A stretch of 64,000 nt of DNA from Promicromonospora sp. Populi. Its GTDB lineage: Bacteria > Actinomycetota > Actinomycetes > Actinomycetales > Cellulomonadaceae. Shown here in pieces: positions 17,060 to 25,236 of the stretch (position 1 is the first letter of the stretch; each line of letters opens with the position of its first letter). The notes under the pieces were generated by a model. The model did no database searches and was not told where the DNA came from. It was given only the letters and a program-made list of their open reading frames with translations. The translations under genes were made by a program, and so were the position numbers. The stretch covers positions 744,001 through 808,000 of the forward strand of contig NZ_CP163528.1 of assembly GCF_041081105.1 (NCBI RefSeq), in the 5' to 3' direction.

Positions 17060-17947
17060 ATGAGCAACGTCATCGTCATCACCGGAGCCTCCTCCGGCTT
17101 CGGAGCCCTCACGGCCCGCGCCCTGGCGGCGGCGGGTGACACCGTCTACGCGGGCATGCGGCAGACCGAGGGGCGTAACGCCCCGCAGGTCGAGGCCGCG
17201 CAGGCCTGGTCGGCCGAGCACGGGGCCGACCTGCGCGCCATCGAGCTCGACGTGAACTCCCAGGAGTCGGTCGACCGCGCCGTCGCGCAGATCCAGGCCG
17301 AGCACGGCCGCATCGACGTGCTGATCCACAACGCCGGCCACATGGTCGTCGGGCCCACCGAGGCGTTCACCCCGGAGCAGCTCGCCGAGCTGTACGACGT
17401 CAACGTCCTCTCCACCCAGCGCGTGAACCGGGCGGTCCTGCCCGGCATGCGCGGCCGTGGTGAGGGGCTCGTGGTCTGGGTGTCCAGCACCAGCGTCAAG
17501 GGCGGCACCCCGCCTTACCTGGCGCCGTACTTCGCGGCCAAGGCGGGCATGGACTCGCTCGCCGTGTCGTACGCCGGGGAGCTGGCCCGCTGGGGCGTCG
17601 AGACGTCGATAGTGGTGCCCGGCTCGTTCACGAGCGGCACCAACCACTTTGCGCACGCCGGACGCCCGGCCGACGGCGACGTCGAGGCCGCCTACGAGAC
17701 CCGGTACGCCGGGCTGATGGGCCAGGTCGCCGAGAAGCTCGCGGCGCTGGCCCCCGAGGGGGCGTCCGCCTCGCTCGTCTCGGACGAGATCGCCCGCATC
17801 GTGGCCCTGCCCGCCGGGCAGCGGCCGTACCGGGTGCACATCGACCCGGCGAACGACGGCTCGGAAGCGGTCTCGGAGCTGGCCGACCGGACCCGCCGGG
17901 AGTTCCTCGCCCGCGTCGGCCTGGACGACCTGCTCACGGTCCACTGA
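17060..17947 (+). CDS. SDR family oxidoreductase
   Basis: 295 residues. GASSGFG (about 9-15) is the NAD(P) motif and IHNAGH stands in for NNAG near 92. The catalytic part is VVWVSSTSVKGGTPPYLAPYFAAKAGMDSL, where the family Tyr is in PYFAAK. The C-terminal extension beyond 250 residues is longer than in the first SDR, as in 17-beta-hydroxysteroid-dehydrogenase-like members. GAGGAG lies upstream of ATG 17060. The substrate is unknown. It shares orientation with the flanking SDR and TetR genes, suggesting a small regulated oxidoreductase operon. Confidence 0.87.
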   Translation: MSNVIVITGASSGFGALTARALAAAGDTVYAGMRQTEGRNAPQVEAAQAWSAEHGADLRAIELDVNSQESVDRAVAQIQAEHGRIDVLIHNAGHMVVGPTEAFTPEQLAELYDVNVLSTQRVNRAVLPGMRGRGEGLVVWVSSTSVKGGTPPYLAPYFAAKAGMDSLAVSYAGELARWGVETSIVVPGSFTSGTNHFAHAGRPADGDVEAAYETRYAGLMGQVAEKLAALAPEGASASLVSDEIARIVALPAGQRPYRVHIDPANDGSEAVSELADRTRREFLARVGLDDLLTVH

Positions 17948-18000
17948 CCACTGCCCATCTACACTGGCGGGCGCCGCCAAGCACCGTGGAGGAAACAACC

Positions 18001-18624
18001 GTGGAGAACCAGACGACGTCCACCGTCGACGAGCTGGGTGTGCGCAGCCGGGGCCGTGGGCGGCGTCCTGCGGACGAGGTGCGCGGCGACGTGCTGCGCG
18101 CCGTCGGCGAGGTGCTGCTGACCGAGGGCATCGCCGACCTCACGTTCGAACGGGCCGCCCGCCTCTCGGGGGTCAGCAAGACGACCCTCTACAAGTGGTG
18201 GCCCTCCAAGGGCGCGCTGGCGCTGGACGGCTACTTCCACGCGGTCGAGGGCACGCTCGCCTTCCCCGACACGGGCGACATCGACAACGACCTGCGAGAG
18301 CAGCTCCACGCGTTCGCCCGGCTGATGACCACCACCCCGGGGGGCCGGGTCCTCGCGGAGCTGATCGGCGAGTCGCAGACCGACAAGGACCTCGCGGTCG
18401 CGTACCGCACCCTGTACTCGTCCGAGCGGCGCCGCCTGGCGGGGGAGCGGCTCCGCCAGGCGCAGGAGCAGGGCCAGCTCCGGGACGACGTCGACGTGCA
18501 GGTGGTCGTCGACCAGCTCTGGGGCGCCGTCTACCACCGGCTCCTGATCCCGGACGAGCCGATCACCAGCGCTTTTGTCGACGCCCTGGTGGACAACCTG
18601 CTGGGCGGCATCGCCCGACGCTGA
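18001..18624 (+). CDS. TetR/AcrR family transcriptional regulator
   Basis: 207 residues. The HTH is at about residues 20-65: DVLRAVGEVLLTEGIADLTFERAARLSGVSKTTLYKWWPSKGAL. The C-terminal half matches the TetR_C group that often follows KWWPSK-type HTHs. GTG 18001 is chosen because a GGAGG at 17988-17992 lies 8 bp upstream; GTG 17986 would place that motif inside the gene. It lies 53 bp downstream of the SDR genes and probably regulates them. A hairpin overlapping its stop separates it from the convergent glucarate operon. Confidence 0.88.
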   Translation: MENQTTSTVDELGVRSRGRGRRPADEVRGDVLRAVGEVLLTEGIADLTFERAARLSGVSKTTLYKWWPSKGALALDGYFHAVEGTLAFPDTGDIDNDLREQLHAFARLMTTTPGGRVLAELIGESQTDKDLAVAYRTLYSSERRRLAGERLRQAQEQGQLRDDVDVQVVVDQLWGAVYHRLLIPDEPITSAFVDALVDNLLGGIARR

Positions 18625-18645
18625 GTCCCGGGTCCGGGGCTCAGC
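18620..18645. terminator. Bidirectional terminator hairpin
   Basis: Arms GCTGAGTCCCGG (18620-18631) and CCGGGGCTCAGC (18634-18645) pair over 12 positions with one U-G wobble. They span the stop codons of both convergent genes. Confidence 0.7.
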
Positions 18646-19969
18646 GCACCAGGCACGGCCGCTTCGGGTCGAACTCCCACCCCTCGACCAGGTACTGCAT
18701 GGCCATGGCGTCGTCCCGCGCCCCGAGCCCGTGCTTCAGGTACAGCTCGTGCGCGGCGGCCAGGCGCTCGTGGTCCAGCTCGACGCCGAGCCCCGGCGTC
18801 GTCGGCACCTGGATCTCGCCGCCGACGATCTGCGGCGGGGCCGTGGTCAGGCCCTGCCCGTCCTGCCAGATCCAGTGGGTGTCCAGCGCGGTGATCGTAC
18901 CGGGGGCCGCCGCTCCGACGTGCGTGAACATGGCGAGCGAGACGTCGAAATGGTTGTTGGAGTGCGATCCCCAGGTCAGGCCGAAGTCGGCGCAGAGCTG
19001 GGCCACCCGCACGGAGCCGGCCATGGTCCAGAAGTGCGGGTCGGCCAGCGGGATGTCGACTGCGCCCGCCCGCACGGCGTGCGCCAGCTCGCGCCAGTCC
19101 GTGGCGATCATGTTCGTGGCGGTCGGCAGGCCGGTAGCGCGCCGGAACTCCGCCATGACCTCGCGGCCGGAGAACCGGCCCTCCGCGCCGCACGGGTCCT
19201 CGGCATAGGCGACAACCCCGCGCATGCGCAGCCCCAGGCGGATCGCCTCTTCCAGCGGCCAGGCGCCGTTCGGGTCGAGCGTGATCCGGGCCTCGGGGAA
19301 GCGTTCCTTGAGCGCGACGACGGCGTCGACCTCCAGGTCACCGGCCTGCACGCCGCCCTTGAGCTTGAAGTCGCTGAACCCGTAGCGCTCCTGGGCGGCC
19401 TCGGCCAGCCGCACGACGGCGTCGGGCGTCAGGGCCTGCTTGCGGCGCAGGCGGCCCCACGCGTCGGACTCGTCGTCGCCGCGCAGGTACGGCAGGTCGG
19501 TGGTGCCCGGGTCGCCCACGTAGAACAGGTAGCCGAGCATCGGCACGCTCTCGCGCTGGGCGCCCTCGCCGAGCAGCTCGGCCACGGGCAGGCCCAGGTC
19601 CTGGCCGTGCAGGTCCAGCAGGGCCGACTCCAGGGCCGTGACCGCGTGCACGGTGGTGCGCAGGTCGAAGGTCTGGGTGCCGCGCCCGCCCGCGTCGCGG
19701 TGTGCGAACGCGGCGGTGACCGAGCGCAGCAGGCTCCGGTACCGGGCCACCGGCTGCCCGACGACGAGCCGCCCCGCCTCCTCGATAGTGGCCCGGATCT
19801 TCTCCCCACCGGGCACCTCGCCCAGCCCGGTACGGCCGTCGGAGTCGGTGACTATCACGATGTTCCGCGTGAAGAACGGGGCGTGGGCGCCGGACAGGTT
19901 GAGCAGCATCGAGTCGTGGCCCGCCACGGGGACCACCTCGACGCGGGCGACGGTCGGGTGGCCGCTCAC
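18641..19969 (-). CDS. gudD: Glucarate dehydratase
   Basis: 442 residues of the enolase superfamily glucarate dehydratase subgroup (D-glucarate or L-idarate to 5-keto-4-deoxy-D-glucarate). Family blocks are [25 protein letters not shown] at the start, the SDFKLKGG KxK base, LDPNGAW and AEDPCG metal ligands, NMIATDWRE, and [14 protein letters not shown] with the second catalytic base. The start is GTG 19967-19969, overlapping the dehydrogenase stop by 4 bp (GTGA). It is the last gene of the glucarate operon. It is co-located with the two enzymes that take its product to 2-oxoglutarate, which makes the assignment firm. Confidence 0.95.
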   Translation of the reverse strand: MSGHPTVARVEVVPVAGHDSMLLNLSGAHAPFFTRNIVIVTDSDGRTGLGEVPGGEKIRATIEEAGRLVVGQPVARYRSLLRSVTAAFAHRDAGGRGTQTFDLRTTVHAVTALESALLDLHGQDLGLPVAELLGEGAQRESVPMLGYLFYVGDPGTTDLPYLRGDDESDAWGRLRRKQALTPDAVVRLAEAAQERYGFSDFKLKGGVQAGDLEVDAVVALKERFPEARITLDPNGAWPLEEAIRLGLRMRGVVAYAEDPCGAEGRFSGREVMAEFRRATGLPTATNMIATDWRELAHAVRAGAVDIPLADPHFWTMAGSVRVAQLCADFGLTWGSHSNNHFDVSLAMFTHVGAAAPGTITALDTHWIWQDGQGLTTAPPQIVGGEIQVPTTPGLGVELDHERLAAAHELYLKHGLGARDDAMAMQYLVEGWEFDPKRPCLVR

Positions 19970-21549
19970 TGGAGCACCCCGTCCACCCGCCGCGTCAGGT
20001 GCCACGGGTTGTCGGAGCGGACCGGCTCGGGCAGCAGGTACTCCGGCAGGTTCTGGTAGGCCACGGGGCGCAGGAATCGCTCGATCGCGAGCGTCCCCAC
20101 CGAGGTGGTGCGGCTGTCCGACGTCGCGGGGAACGGCCCGCCGTGGACCATCGCGTGCCCCACCTCGACGCCGGTGGGCCAGCCGTTCGCGAGGATGCGG
20201 CCGGCGGTGCGCTCCAGGACGGGCAGCAGCGCCGCGGCGGTCTCGCGGTCGGCCTCGGTCAGGTGCAGCGTCACGGTGAGCTGCCCTTCCAGCTGTTCGA
20301 CGGCGGAGAGCAGCTCGTCGGCGTCCGCGTACCGGATCACGAGCGACGCGGCGCCGAAGATCTCGGCCCCCAGCACCGGATTGCTCAGCAGGTTCGGCAC
20401 CGCGCTCGCGAACACCGCGGGCGCCGGGGCGTTCTGGGTGTCGCCGGGCTTGCCGGCCCCGACCAGCCGCACGCCGTCCTGGGCGGCCAGCTCGTCGACC
20501 CCCTGCTGCCAGGCCTGCGCGATACCCGCGGTGAGCATCGTCTGCCCGGCGGCGGCCGCCGCGGCGCGTCCGGCCGCCTCGACGAAGGCGTCCCCCCGCG
20601 CGCCGTCGGGCACAAGAACGAGGCCGGGCGCGGTGCAGAGCTGGCCCGACGAGCCGGTCACCGACGTCAGGTACGCGGTGGCCAGGGCGTCGACGTCGCC
20701 GGCCAGGGCGCCGTCGAGCAGGATCGTCGGGTTGATCGAGCTCATCTCCGCGTAGATGGGGATGGGCACGGGGCGGGCCGCGGCCGCGGCGACGAGCGCG
20801 AGGCCGCCGCCGCGGGAGCCGGTGAAGCCGACGGCCTGGATCGCGGGGTCGGTCACCAGGGCCTGGCCTACGGCGTTCCCCGGCCCGTAGACCAGGGAGA
20901 ACACGCCCGGGTGCAGGCCGCACTGCGCGACGGCGTCGGCCACCGCGCGGCCCACGAGCTCGGCGGTGCCGGGGTGCGCGTTGTGCGCCTTGACCACCAC
21001 GGGGCAGCCGGCCGCGAGCGCCGAGGCGGTGTCGCCGCCTGCGGTGGAGAAGGCGAGCGGGAAGTTGCTCGCGCCGAACACGGCAACAGGGCCGAGCGGC
21101 ACCTTGCGCTGCCGGATGTCGGTGCGGGGCAGGGAAGTGCGGTCGGGCTGGGCGGGGTCGATCCGCACGCCGCGGTGGTCGCCCTGGCGGACCACCTGCG
21201 CGAACAGGCGGAGCTGGCCGGTGGTGCGGGCGACCTCACCCGTGAGGCGGGCCGCCGGGAGACCTGTCTCGCGCATGGCCCGCGCGACGACGTCGGGCCC
21301 CAGGGCGTCGATGTTTGCCGCTATCTGCTCCAGGAACTGGGCGTGGGGTTCGGGGGCGAGCGCGGAGAAGCTCGGGAATGCCTCGCGCGCGGCAGCCGTC
21401 GCCTGGGCGACCTGCGTGTCGTCGAGGAGGGAGTAGACGGGTTCGAGCGCCTGGGCGGTCGCGGGGTCCTGCCCGGCGACGGTGCCGGCGGTGCCCGCGA
21501 GGGGCTGGCCCTCGACGATCGAGTGGCCGGTGAGGTGCGTGGTGGTCAT
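19966..21549 (-). CDS. 2-oxoglutarate semialdehyde (2,5-dioxovalerate) dehydrogenase
   Basis: 527 residues of the aldehyde dehydrogenase superfamily, in the group that oxidises 2-oxoglutarate semialdehyde to 2-oxoglutarate with NAD(P)+. Visible blocks are [42 protein letters not shown], the Glu region [11 protein letters not shown], and the catalytic Cys in [14 protein letters not shown] 21547-21549 ([10 protein letters not shown]) is chosen over 21561 because GGGAGACCTG lies immediately upstream. It completes the aldarate route. The same semialdehyde would arise from the hydroxyproline genes at 36-39 kb, and no other such dehydrogenase is seen in the window. Confidence 0.92.
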   Translation of the reverse strand: MTTTHLTGHSIVEGQPLAGTAGTVAGQDPATAQALEPVYSLLDDTQVAQATAAAREAFPSFSALAPEPHAQFLEQIAANIDALGPDVVARAMRETGLPAARLTGEVARTTGQLRLFAQVVRQGDHRGVRIDPAQPDRTSLPRTDIRQRKVPLGPVAVFGASNFPLAFSTAGGDTASALAAGCPVVVKAHNAHPGTAELVGRAVADAVAQCGLHPGVFSLVYGPGNAVGQALVTDPAIQAVGFTGSRGGGLALVAAAAARPVPIPIYAEMSSINPTILLDGALAGDVDALATAYLTSVTGSSGQLCTAPGLVLVPDGARGDAFVEAAGRAAAAAAGQTMLTAGIAQAWQQGVDELAAQDGVRLVGAGKPGDTQNAPAPAVFASAVPNLLSNPVLGAEIFGAASLVIRYADADELLSAVEQLEGQLTVTLHLTEADRETAAALLPVLERTAGRILANGWPTGVEVGHAMVHGGPFPATSDSRTTSVGTLAIERFLRPVAYQNLPEYLLPEPVRSDNPWHLTRRVDGVLQ

Positions 21550-21561
21550 CAGGTCTCCCAT

Positions 21562-21606
21562 GGTGCTTCGGCCGGTGCTTCGGCCGGTGCTTCGGCCGGT
21601 GCTTCA
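21562..21606. repeat. 12-bp tandem repeat in the glucarate operon
   Basis: GGTGCTTCGGCC at 21562-21573, 21574-21585 and 21586-21597, then a partial degenerate fourth copy to 21606. It fills the gap between the kdgD stop (21604-21606) and the dehydrogenase ribosome-binding site. Confidence 0.75.
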
Positions 21607-22524
21607 GCGGATGCCGGCGGCGTCGATCAGGGCGCTCAGGTCTTCTCGGTCACGGTCGGTGAGGTCTTGCAGGGGTGGGCGCACGCTGCCCATGTCGCGG
21701 CCCACCGCCTTCATGCCGCCCTTGACGATCGACACCCCGTATCCCTTGGTGCGGTCGCGGATGTCGAGGTACGGCAGCACGAACTGGCTGAGCTTCTCCG
21801 TGACGGCCGCGCGGTCGAGGGCACGTACGTCACGGTAGAACGCGAGGGCGAACTCGGGCGCGAAGTTGTACATGGCGGACGAGTAGGTGCTCAGGCCGAG
21901 CTGCAGGAGCGGCAGCGCGTAGGTCTCGGCGGTGGGCAGCCCGCCGAGGTAGAAGAGCCGGTCGCCGTTTGTGGCGTGGACACGCGTGAGCTGCTCGATG
22001 TCGCCGATGGCGTCCTTGAACCCGATGAAGCTGGGGTGCCGCTCGGCGAGCCGCGCGACCGTCTGCGCGGAGTACACGGCGTTGCCGCGGTTGTAGACGA
22101 TGACGCCGAGGCTGGTGGCGGCGCACACGGCGGAGGCGTGCTCCAGGAGCCCGTCCTGGTCGCACTCGGTGAGGTACGGGGGCAGCAGCAGGAGGCCCTC
22201 GGCGCCCGCTGCCTCGGCGGCCTGCGCGTTCTGGATCGCCTGGGCAGTGTTGCCGCCCGCGCTGCCCAGCACGGGCGTGCGCCCGGCGGCGGTCTCGACG
22301 GCGAGCCGGACCACCCGGGCCGACTCCTCGGGGGTCAGGCTGAAGCCCTCGCCCGTGCCGCCCGCGGCGAACAGCCCGCCGATCGCGAAGCTGGACTGCC
22401 AGTCGATGTGGGCGCGGTAGAGCGCTTCGTCGATCTCGCCGTCCCCGGCGAACGGGGTGACGGGGAACGACAGCAGCCCGTCCTTGAGGGCGACGGCGAG
22501 CTCCTGGGGTGCGTACGTGGCCAC
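21604..22524 (-). CDS. kdgD: 5-dehydro-4-deoxyglucarate dehydratase
   Basis: 306 residues of the DapA/N-acetylneuraminate lyase superfamily. It dehydrates and decarboxylates 5-keto-4-deoxyglucarate to 2-oxoglutarate semialdehyde. The Schiff-base Lys is in SFIGFKDAIGD and the Tyr in VIVYNRGNAVYS; GGTGEGFSLT replaces the usual GTTGE turn, as in KdgD. SFPVTPFAGDGEID is the family start region. It is the first gene of the minus-strand glucarate operon. Its upstream region (22525-22646) carries a LysR-type box shared with the tctC promoter. Confidence 0.93.
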   Translation of the reverse strand: MATYAPQELAVALKDGLLSFPVTPFAGDGEIDEALYRAHIDWQSSFAIGGLFAAGGTGEGFSLTPEESARVVRLAVETAAGRTPVLGSAGGNTAQAIQNAQAAEAAGAEGLLLLPPYLTECDQDGLLEHASAVCAATSLGVIVYNRGNAVYSAQTVARLAERHPSFIGFKDAIGDIEQLTRVHATNGDRLFYLGGLPTAETYALPLLQLGLSTYSSAMYNFAPEFALAFYRDVRALDRAAVTEKLSQFVLPYLDIRDRTKGYGVSIVKGGMKAVGRDMGSVRPPLQDLTDRDREDLSALIDAAGIR

Positions 22525-22610
22525 GGTGGCCCCTCCTGTGACGACGGCGATGGTCCGGCCGCCAACCTAAGAACCTCCGACGATGCCTGTCCATGCCCGA
22601 TGTTGCATCG

Positions 22611-22632
22611 GTTCATGCTCGGGAAGCATCAA
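22611..22632 (-). promoter_or_regulatory. Candidate LysR box upstream of glucarate operon
   Basis: On the minus strand it reads TTGATGCTTCCCGAGCATGA and continues to 22611. It has the form TTGAT-N11-ATGAA. It is identical at 17 of 22 positions to the box at 23549-23570 ahead of tctC. A perfect dyad CCGATG-TTG-CATCGG adjoins it at 22597-22611. Confidence 0.62.
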
Positions 22633-22646
22633 GAGCCCCGCCCGGC

Positions 22647-23531
22647 TCAGTCGTGCACGGGGTGCAGGTAGCGCAGGAACTCGTGCAGCGCCGGGTTCTT
22701 GGAGGCGCGGTTCCAGATGGCGTGCAGCTCGACGACGCCGTGCGGCACGTCGCCCAGCTCCAGGAACGTCACGCCGGACAGGCCGAGCAGGCGGGCCGAC
22801 TCGGGGACGAACGCGACGCCGCGCCCGGCGGCCACGAGCGAGCACATGGTCAGGATCTGGCTGACGACGTGCACGACCGCCGTGTGCTCGACGGCGACGT
22901 ACCGCACCACCATGTCGTGGAAGTACCGGGCCTTGGTGGGGTGGTGCCCCACCACCGCCTGGTCGCGCAGGTCGGCGACGACGACCGGCCGGTCCAGCCG
23001 TGCCAGCGGGTGCCCGTCGGGCACGGCCAGCACGAGGTCCTCCGACAGCAGGAGCCGGGAGTCGAAGCTCTCCTGGTCGAACGGGGGCCGGCCCAGCGCC
23101 AGGTCGAGCTCGCCGCGGTGGATCGCCTCGATCTGCTCCATCGTGACGAGCTCCTGGAGGTCGAGGTCGACGTCGGGCATGAACTCGGCGATCTCCTGCA
23201 CGAGCGTGCCCAGGAGGCTGAACCCGGAGGCGGCGGTGAAGCCGAGGCGCAGCACACCCGCCCGGCCTGCGGCGATCTTCCGGGCCAGCGCGGGCGCGGC
23301 GTCGGCGGCGGTCAGAAGGCGGCGGGCCTCCTCGAGGAACACCGCGCCCGCCGTCGTCAGCTCGACGTGGCGGTTGTCCCGTTCCAGCAGGGGCACGCCG
23401 ACGGCGCGCTCCAGCTTCTGGACCTGGCGGCTGAGCGGTGGCTGGGTCATGTTGAGCCGTTCGGCGGCGCGTCCGAAGTGGAGCTCCTCCGCCACGGCCA
23501 GGAAGCAGCGGACCTGGTCGAGGGTGTACAC
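22647..23531 (-). CDS. LysR family transcriptional regulator of aldarate genes
   Basis: 294 residues. The N-terminal HTH is LDQVRCFLAVAEELHFGRAAERLNMTQPPLSRQVQKLERAVGVPLLER, followed by a substrate-binding domain (about 90-290). The frame opens at 23573, but GTG 23529-23531 is chosen: it gives the standard LysR start and length and has GGAAAGG upstream. It lies between the glucarate operon (same strand, 122 bp downstream) and the divergent tctCBA operon. A common T-N11-A type box occurs before both, so it is the probable activator of aldarate import and breakdown, with an aldarate as likely co-inducer. Confidence 0.9.
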   Translation of the reverse strand: MYTLDQVRCFLAVAEELHFGRAAERLNMTQPPLSRQVQKLERAVGVPLLERDNRHVELTTAGAVFLEEARRLLTAADAAPALARKIAAGRAGVLRLGFTAASGFSLLGTLVQEIAEFMPDVDLDLQELVTMEQIEAIHRGELDLALGRPPFDQESFDSRLLLSEDLVLAVPDGHPLARLDRPVVVADLRDQAVVGHHPTKARYFHDMVVRYVAVEHTAVVHVVSQILTMCSLVAAGRGVAFVPESARLLGLSGVTFLELGDVPHGVVELHAIWNRASKNPALHEFLRYLHPVHD

Positions 23532-23548
23532 GATGGCCTTTCCGGGAA

Positions 23549-23570
23549 TTGATGCATTCCGAGAATCAAG
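23549..23570 (+). promoter_or_regulatory. Candidate LysR box in the lysR-tctC intergenic region
   Basis: TTGAT-N11-ATCAA (23549-23569), a perfect 5-bp dyad of the T-N11-A type. It lies 18 bp from the lysR start codon and 118 bp ahead of tctC. The same box occurs upstream of kdgD at 22611-22632. Confidence 0.65.
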
Positions 23571-23687
23571 CAATGCAGTATGAGGCTTAGACAGGCATCG
23601 TATGGCTTCCTAGGCTCAACGCAGTCCTGCTCCAAGATCTCGATCTGCGTCAGAATCTCTGCGTTTATCTCAATGAGGAGAGCCGTA

Positions 23688-24707
23688 ATGACAACTCCCG
23701 CCCACCCATCCCCGCGCACCCGCGGGGCCGTCCTGGGTGCCACCGCTGCCTTCGCCGCCCTGACCCTTGCCGCGTGCGGCGGGAACGTGGGCGCCGGGGG
23801 AGACTCCGCCGGGGCCGACTTCCCGACCGGCCCCGTGACCATCACCGTGGGTCAGGACGCCGGTGGCTCCACCGACCTGATCGCCCGGGCCGTGGCCGAG
23901 GGCATGGCCGAGGACCTCGGGGTGGCCGTCCCGGTGGTCAACCGCGCCGGGGCCAACGGCGCGGTGGCCACGGAGGAGGTCGCGGGCCAGCCCGCCGACG
24001 GGTACGAGCTGGTGCTGCTCAACGCCTCCCTCATCACGATCACCCCGCTGGCCGTGTCCGACGACGAGGCAGTGGACCTGAGCAACCTCGACGTGCTCAA
24101 GGGCCTCTCGCAGGACGACTACGTGCTGATCGCCAGCGCGGAGTCCGGGTTCGAGAACCTGGCGGACCTCCAGGACGCGTCCGGCTCGATCAAGTACGGC
24201 ACCACGGGCGTCGGCACGGGCTCCCAGCTCGCGCAGGCAGCGCTGTTCGCGCAGGCCGAGATCGACGGCACGGCGGTCCCGTTCGACTCCGGCTCGCCCG
24301 CGCTCACCGCCGTCGTCGGCGACCAGGTGCAGGTGGCAACCGTGCAGCTCGGCGAGGCAAAGCCGCAGATCGACGCCGGGGGCGTGGTGCCGCTGCTCGC
24401 GTTCTCCGCCGAGCGCAACCAGTACCTGCCGGACGTGCCGACCGCCGTCGAGGAGGGCTACGACGTGCCCGTCTCCCAGTACCGCGCGATCGCCGCCCCG
24501 CAGGGTCTGCCCGACGACGTCAAGGCGCGCCTCGTCGAGGCGATCGACGCGGCCATCGCCTCGGACACCTACACGGCGTTCAATCAGAACAACCTGCTCA
24601 CGCCGCACGAGATCTCGGGCGAGGAGGTCACCACCCAATGGACCGACCTCGCCGAGCGGTACCGGGCACTTACCGAGGAGTACAACATCAGCCTCGCGGA
24701 CGGCTGA
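23688..24707 (+). CDS. tctC: Tripartite tricarboxylate transporter solute-binding lipoprotein (TctC)
   Basis: 339 residues. Lipoprotein signal with lipobox LAAC at Cys30, then the Bug/TctC fold. Family blocks are PVTITVGQDAGGSTDLIARAVAEGMAEDLG, VVNRAGANGAVATEEVAGQPADGYEL and the C-terminal AIAAPQGLPDDVKARLVEAI. It binds the solute outside the cell and delivers it to TctAB. ATG 23688 has GAGGAGAG 5 bp upstream; the frame to 23580 is upstream noise. Known ligands of the family are carboxylates such as citrate. Here the aldarate enzymes and the shared LysR box on both sides suggest glucarate or galactarate. Confidence 0.9.
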   Translation: MTTPAHPSPRTRGAVLGATAAFAALTLAACGGNVGAGGDSAGADFPTGPVTITVGQDAGGSTDLIARAVAEGMAEDLGVAVPVVNRAGANGAVATEEVAGQPADGYELVLLNASLITITPLAVSDDEAVDLSNLDVLKGLSQDDYVLIASAESGFENLADLQDASGSIKYGTTGVGTGSQLAQAALFAQAEIDGTAVPFDSGSPALTAVVGDQVQVATVQLGEAKPQIDAGGVVPLLAFSAERNQYLPDVPTAVEEGYDVPVSQYRAIAAPQGLPDDVKARLVEAIDAAIASDTYTAFNQNNLLTPHEISGEEVTTQWTDLAERYRALTEEYNISLADG

Positions 24708-24713
24708 GCGGGC

Positions 24714-25205
24714 GTGGAGAGCACAACGGTCGAGCCGGCCGACGAATGGACCGAAGACGTGCCGCCGCCCGCCGGCCCGGTCGCGAACCTCGCGGCCTGC
24801 CTGGTGACAGCGGCGGTCGGCGCGGCCGGCGCGGTGGTGGCGGTCTCCCTGGGCCTCGGCACGCCGACCCAACCGGGCGCCGGCCTGTGGCCGCTGGCGA
24901 TCAGCGTCGCCGTGCTGGTGCTGTCGCTCGCGCAGGTGTTCCTCGGACGCCGGGGCGGGGACGGCGAGAAGTTCTCGCGCCACTCCTGGTTCTCCCTGGT
25001 CGGCCTCGTGACTCTCCTGGGGCTGGTGGCGCTGCTGCCCGTGATCGGCTTCGAGATCCCCGCGCTGCTGCTGAGCCTGATCTGGATGAAGTTCCTCGGC
25101 GGGGAGTCCTGGCGCTCGGCCGTCCTGTACTCGGTGCTCGTCGTCGGCGTGCTGTACGCGGTCTTCGTCGGGGCGCTCGGCACCAACGTCCCGCACCTCT
25201 TCTAA
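24714..25205 (+). CDS. tctB: Tripartite tricarboxylate transporter small membrane subunit (TctB)
   Basis: 163 residues with four hydrophobic segments and the TctB pattern GLGTPTQPGAGLWPLAISVAVLVLSLAQ. It is the small permease subunit that accompanies TctA in the membrane. It starts with GTG 24714, six bases after the tctC stop. TctB proteins diverge fast, so the assignment rests on topology, size and position between tctC and tctA. Confidence 0.87.
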   Translation: MESTTVEPADEWTEDVPPPAGPVANLAACLVTAAVGAAGAVVAVSLGLGTPTQPGAGLWPLAISVAVLVLSLAQVFLGRRGGDGEKFSRHSWFSLVGLVTLLGLVALLPVIGFEIPALLLSLIWMKFLGGESWRSAVLYSVLVVGVLYAVFVGALGTNVPHLF

Positions 25206-25236
25206 GGGCCCGCCCTCTTTCAAGCGAAAGGCGCAC

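Noticed and set aside
18641..20923. A 760-codon frame that fuses extra sequence to glucarate dehydratase
   Set aside because: The first 317 codons are the dehydrogenase gene read out of frame. The GTG at 19969 begins the normal family N-terminus.
19999..22671. An 890-codon plus-strand open frame across the glucarate operon
   Set aside because: It lies opposite gudD-operon genes with strong family signatures. Its composition is Arg/Gly/Val-rich and it crosses several real gene boundaries.
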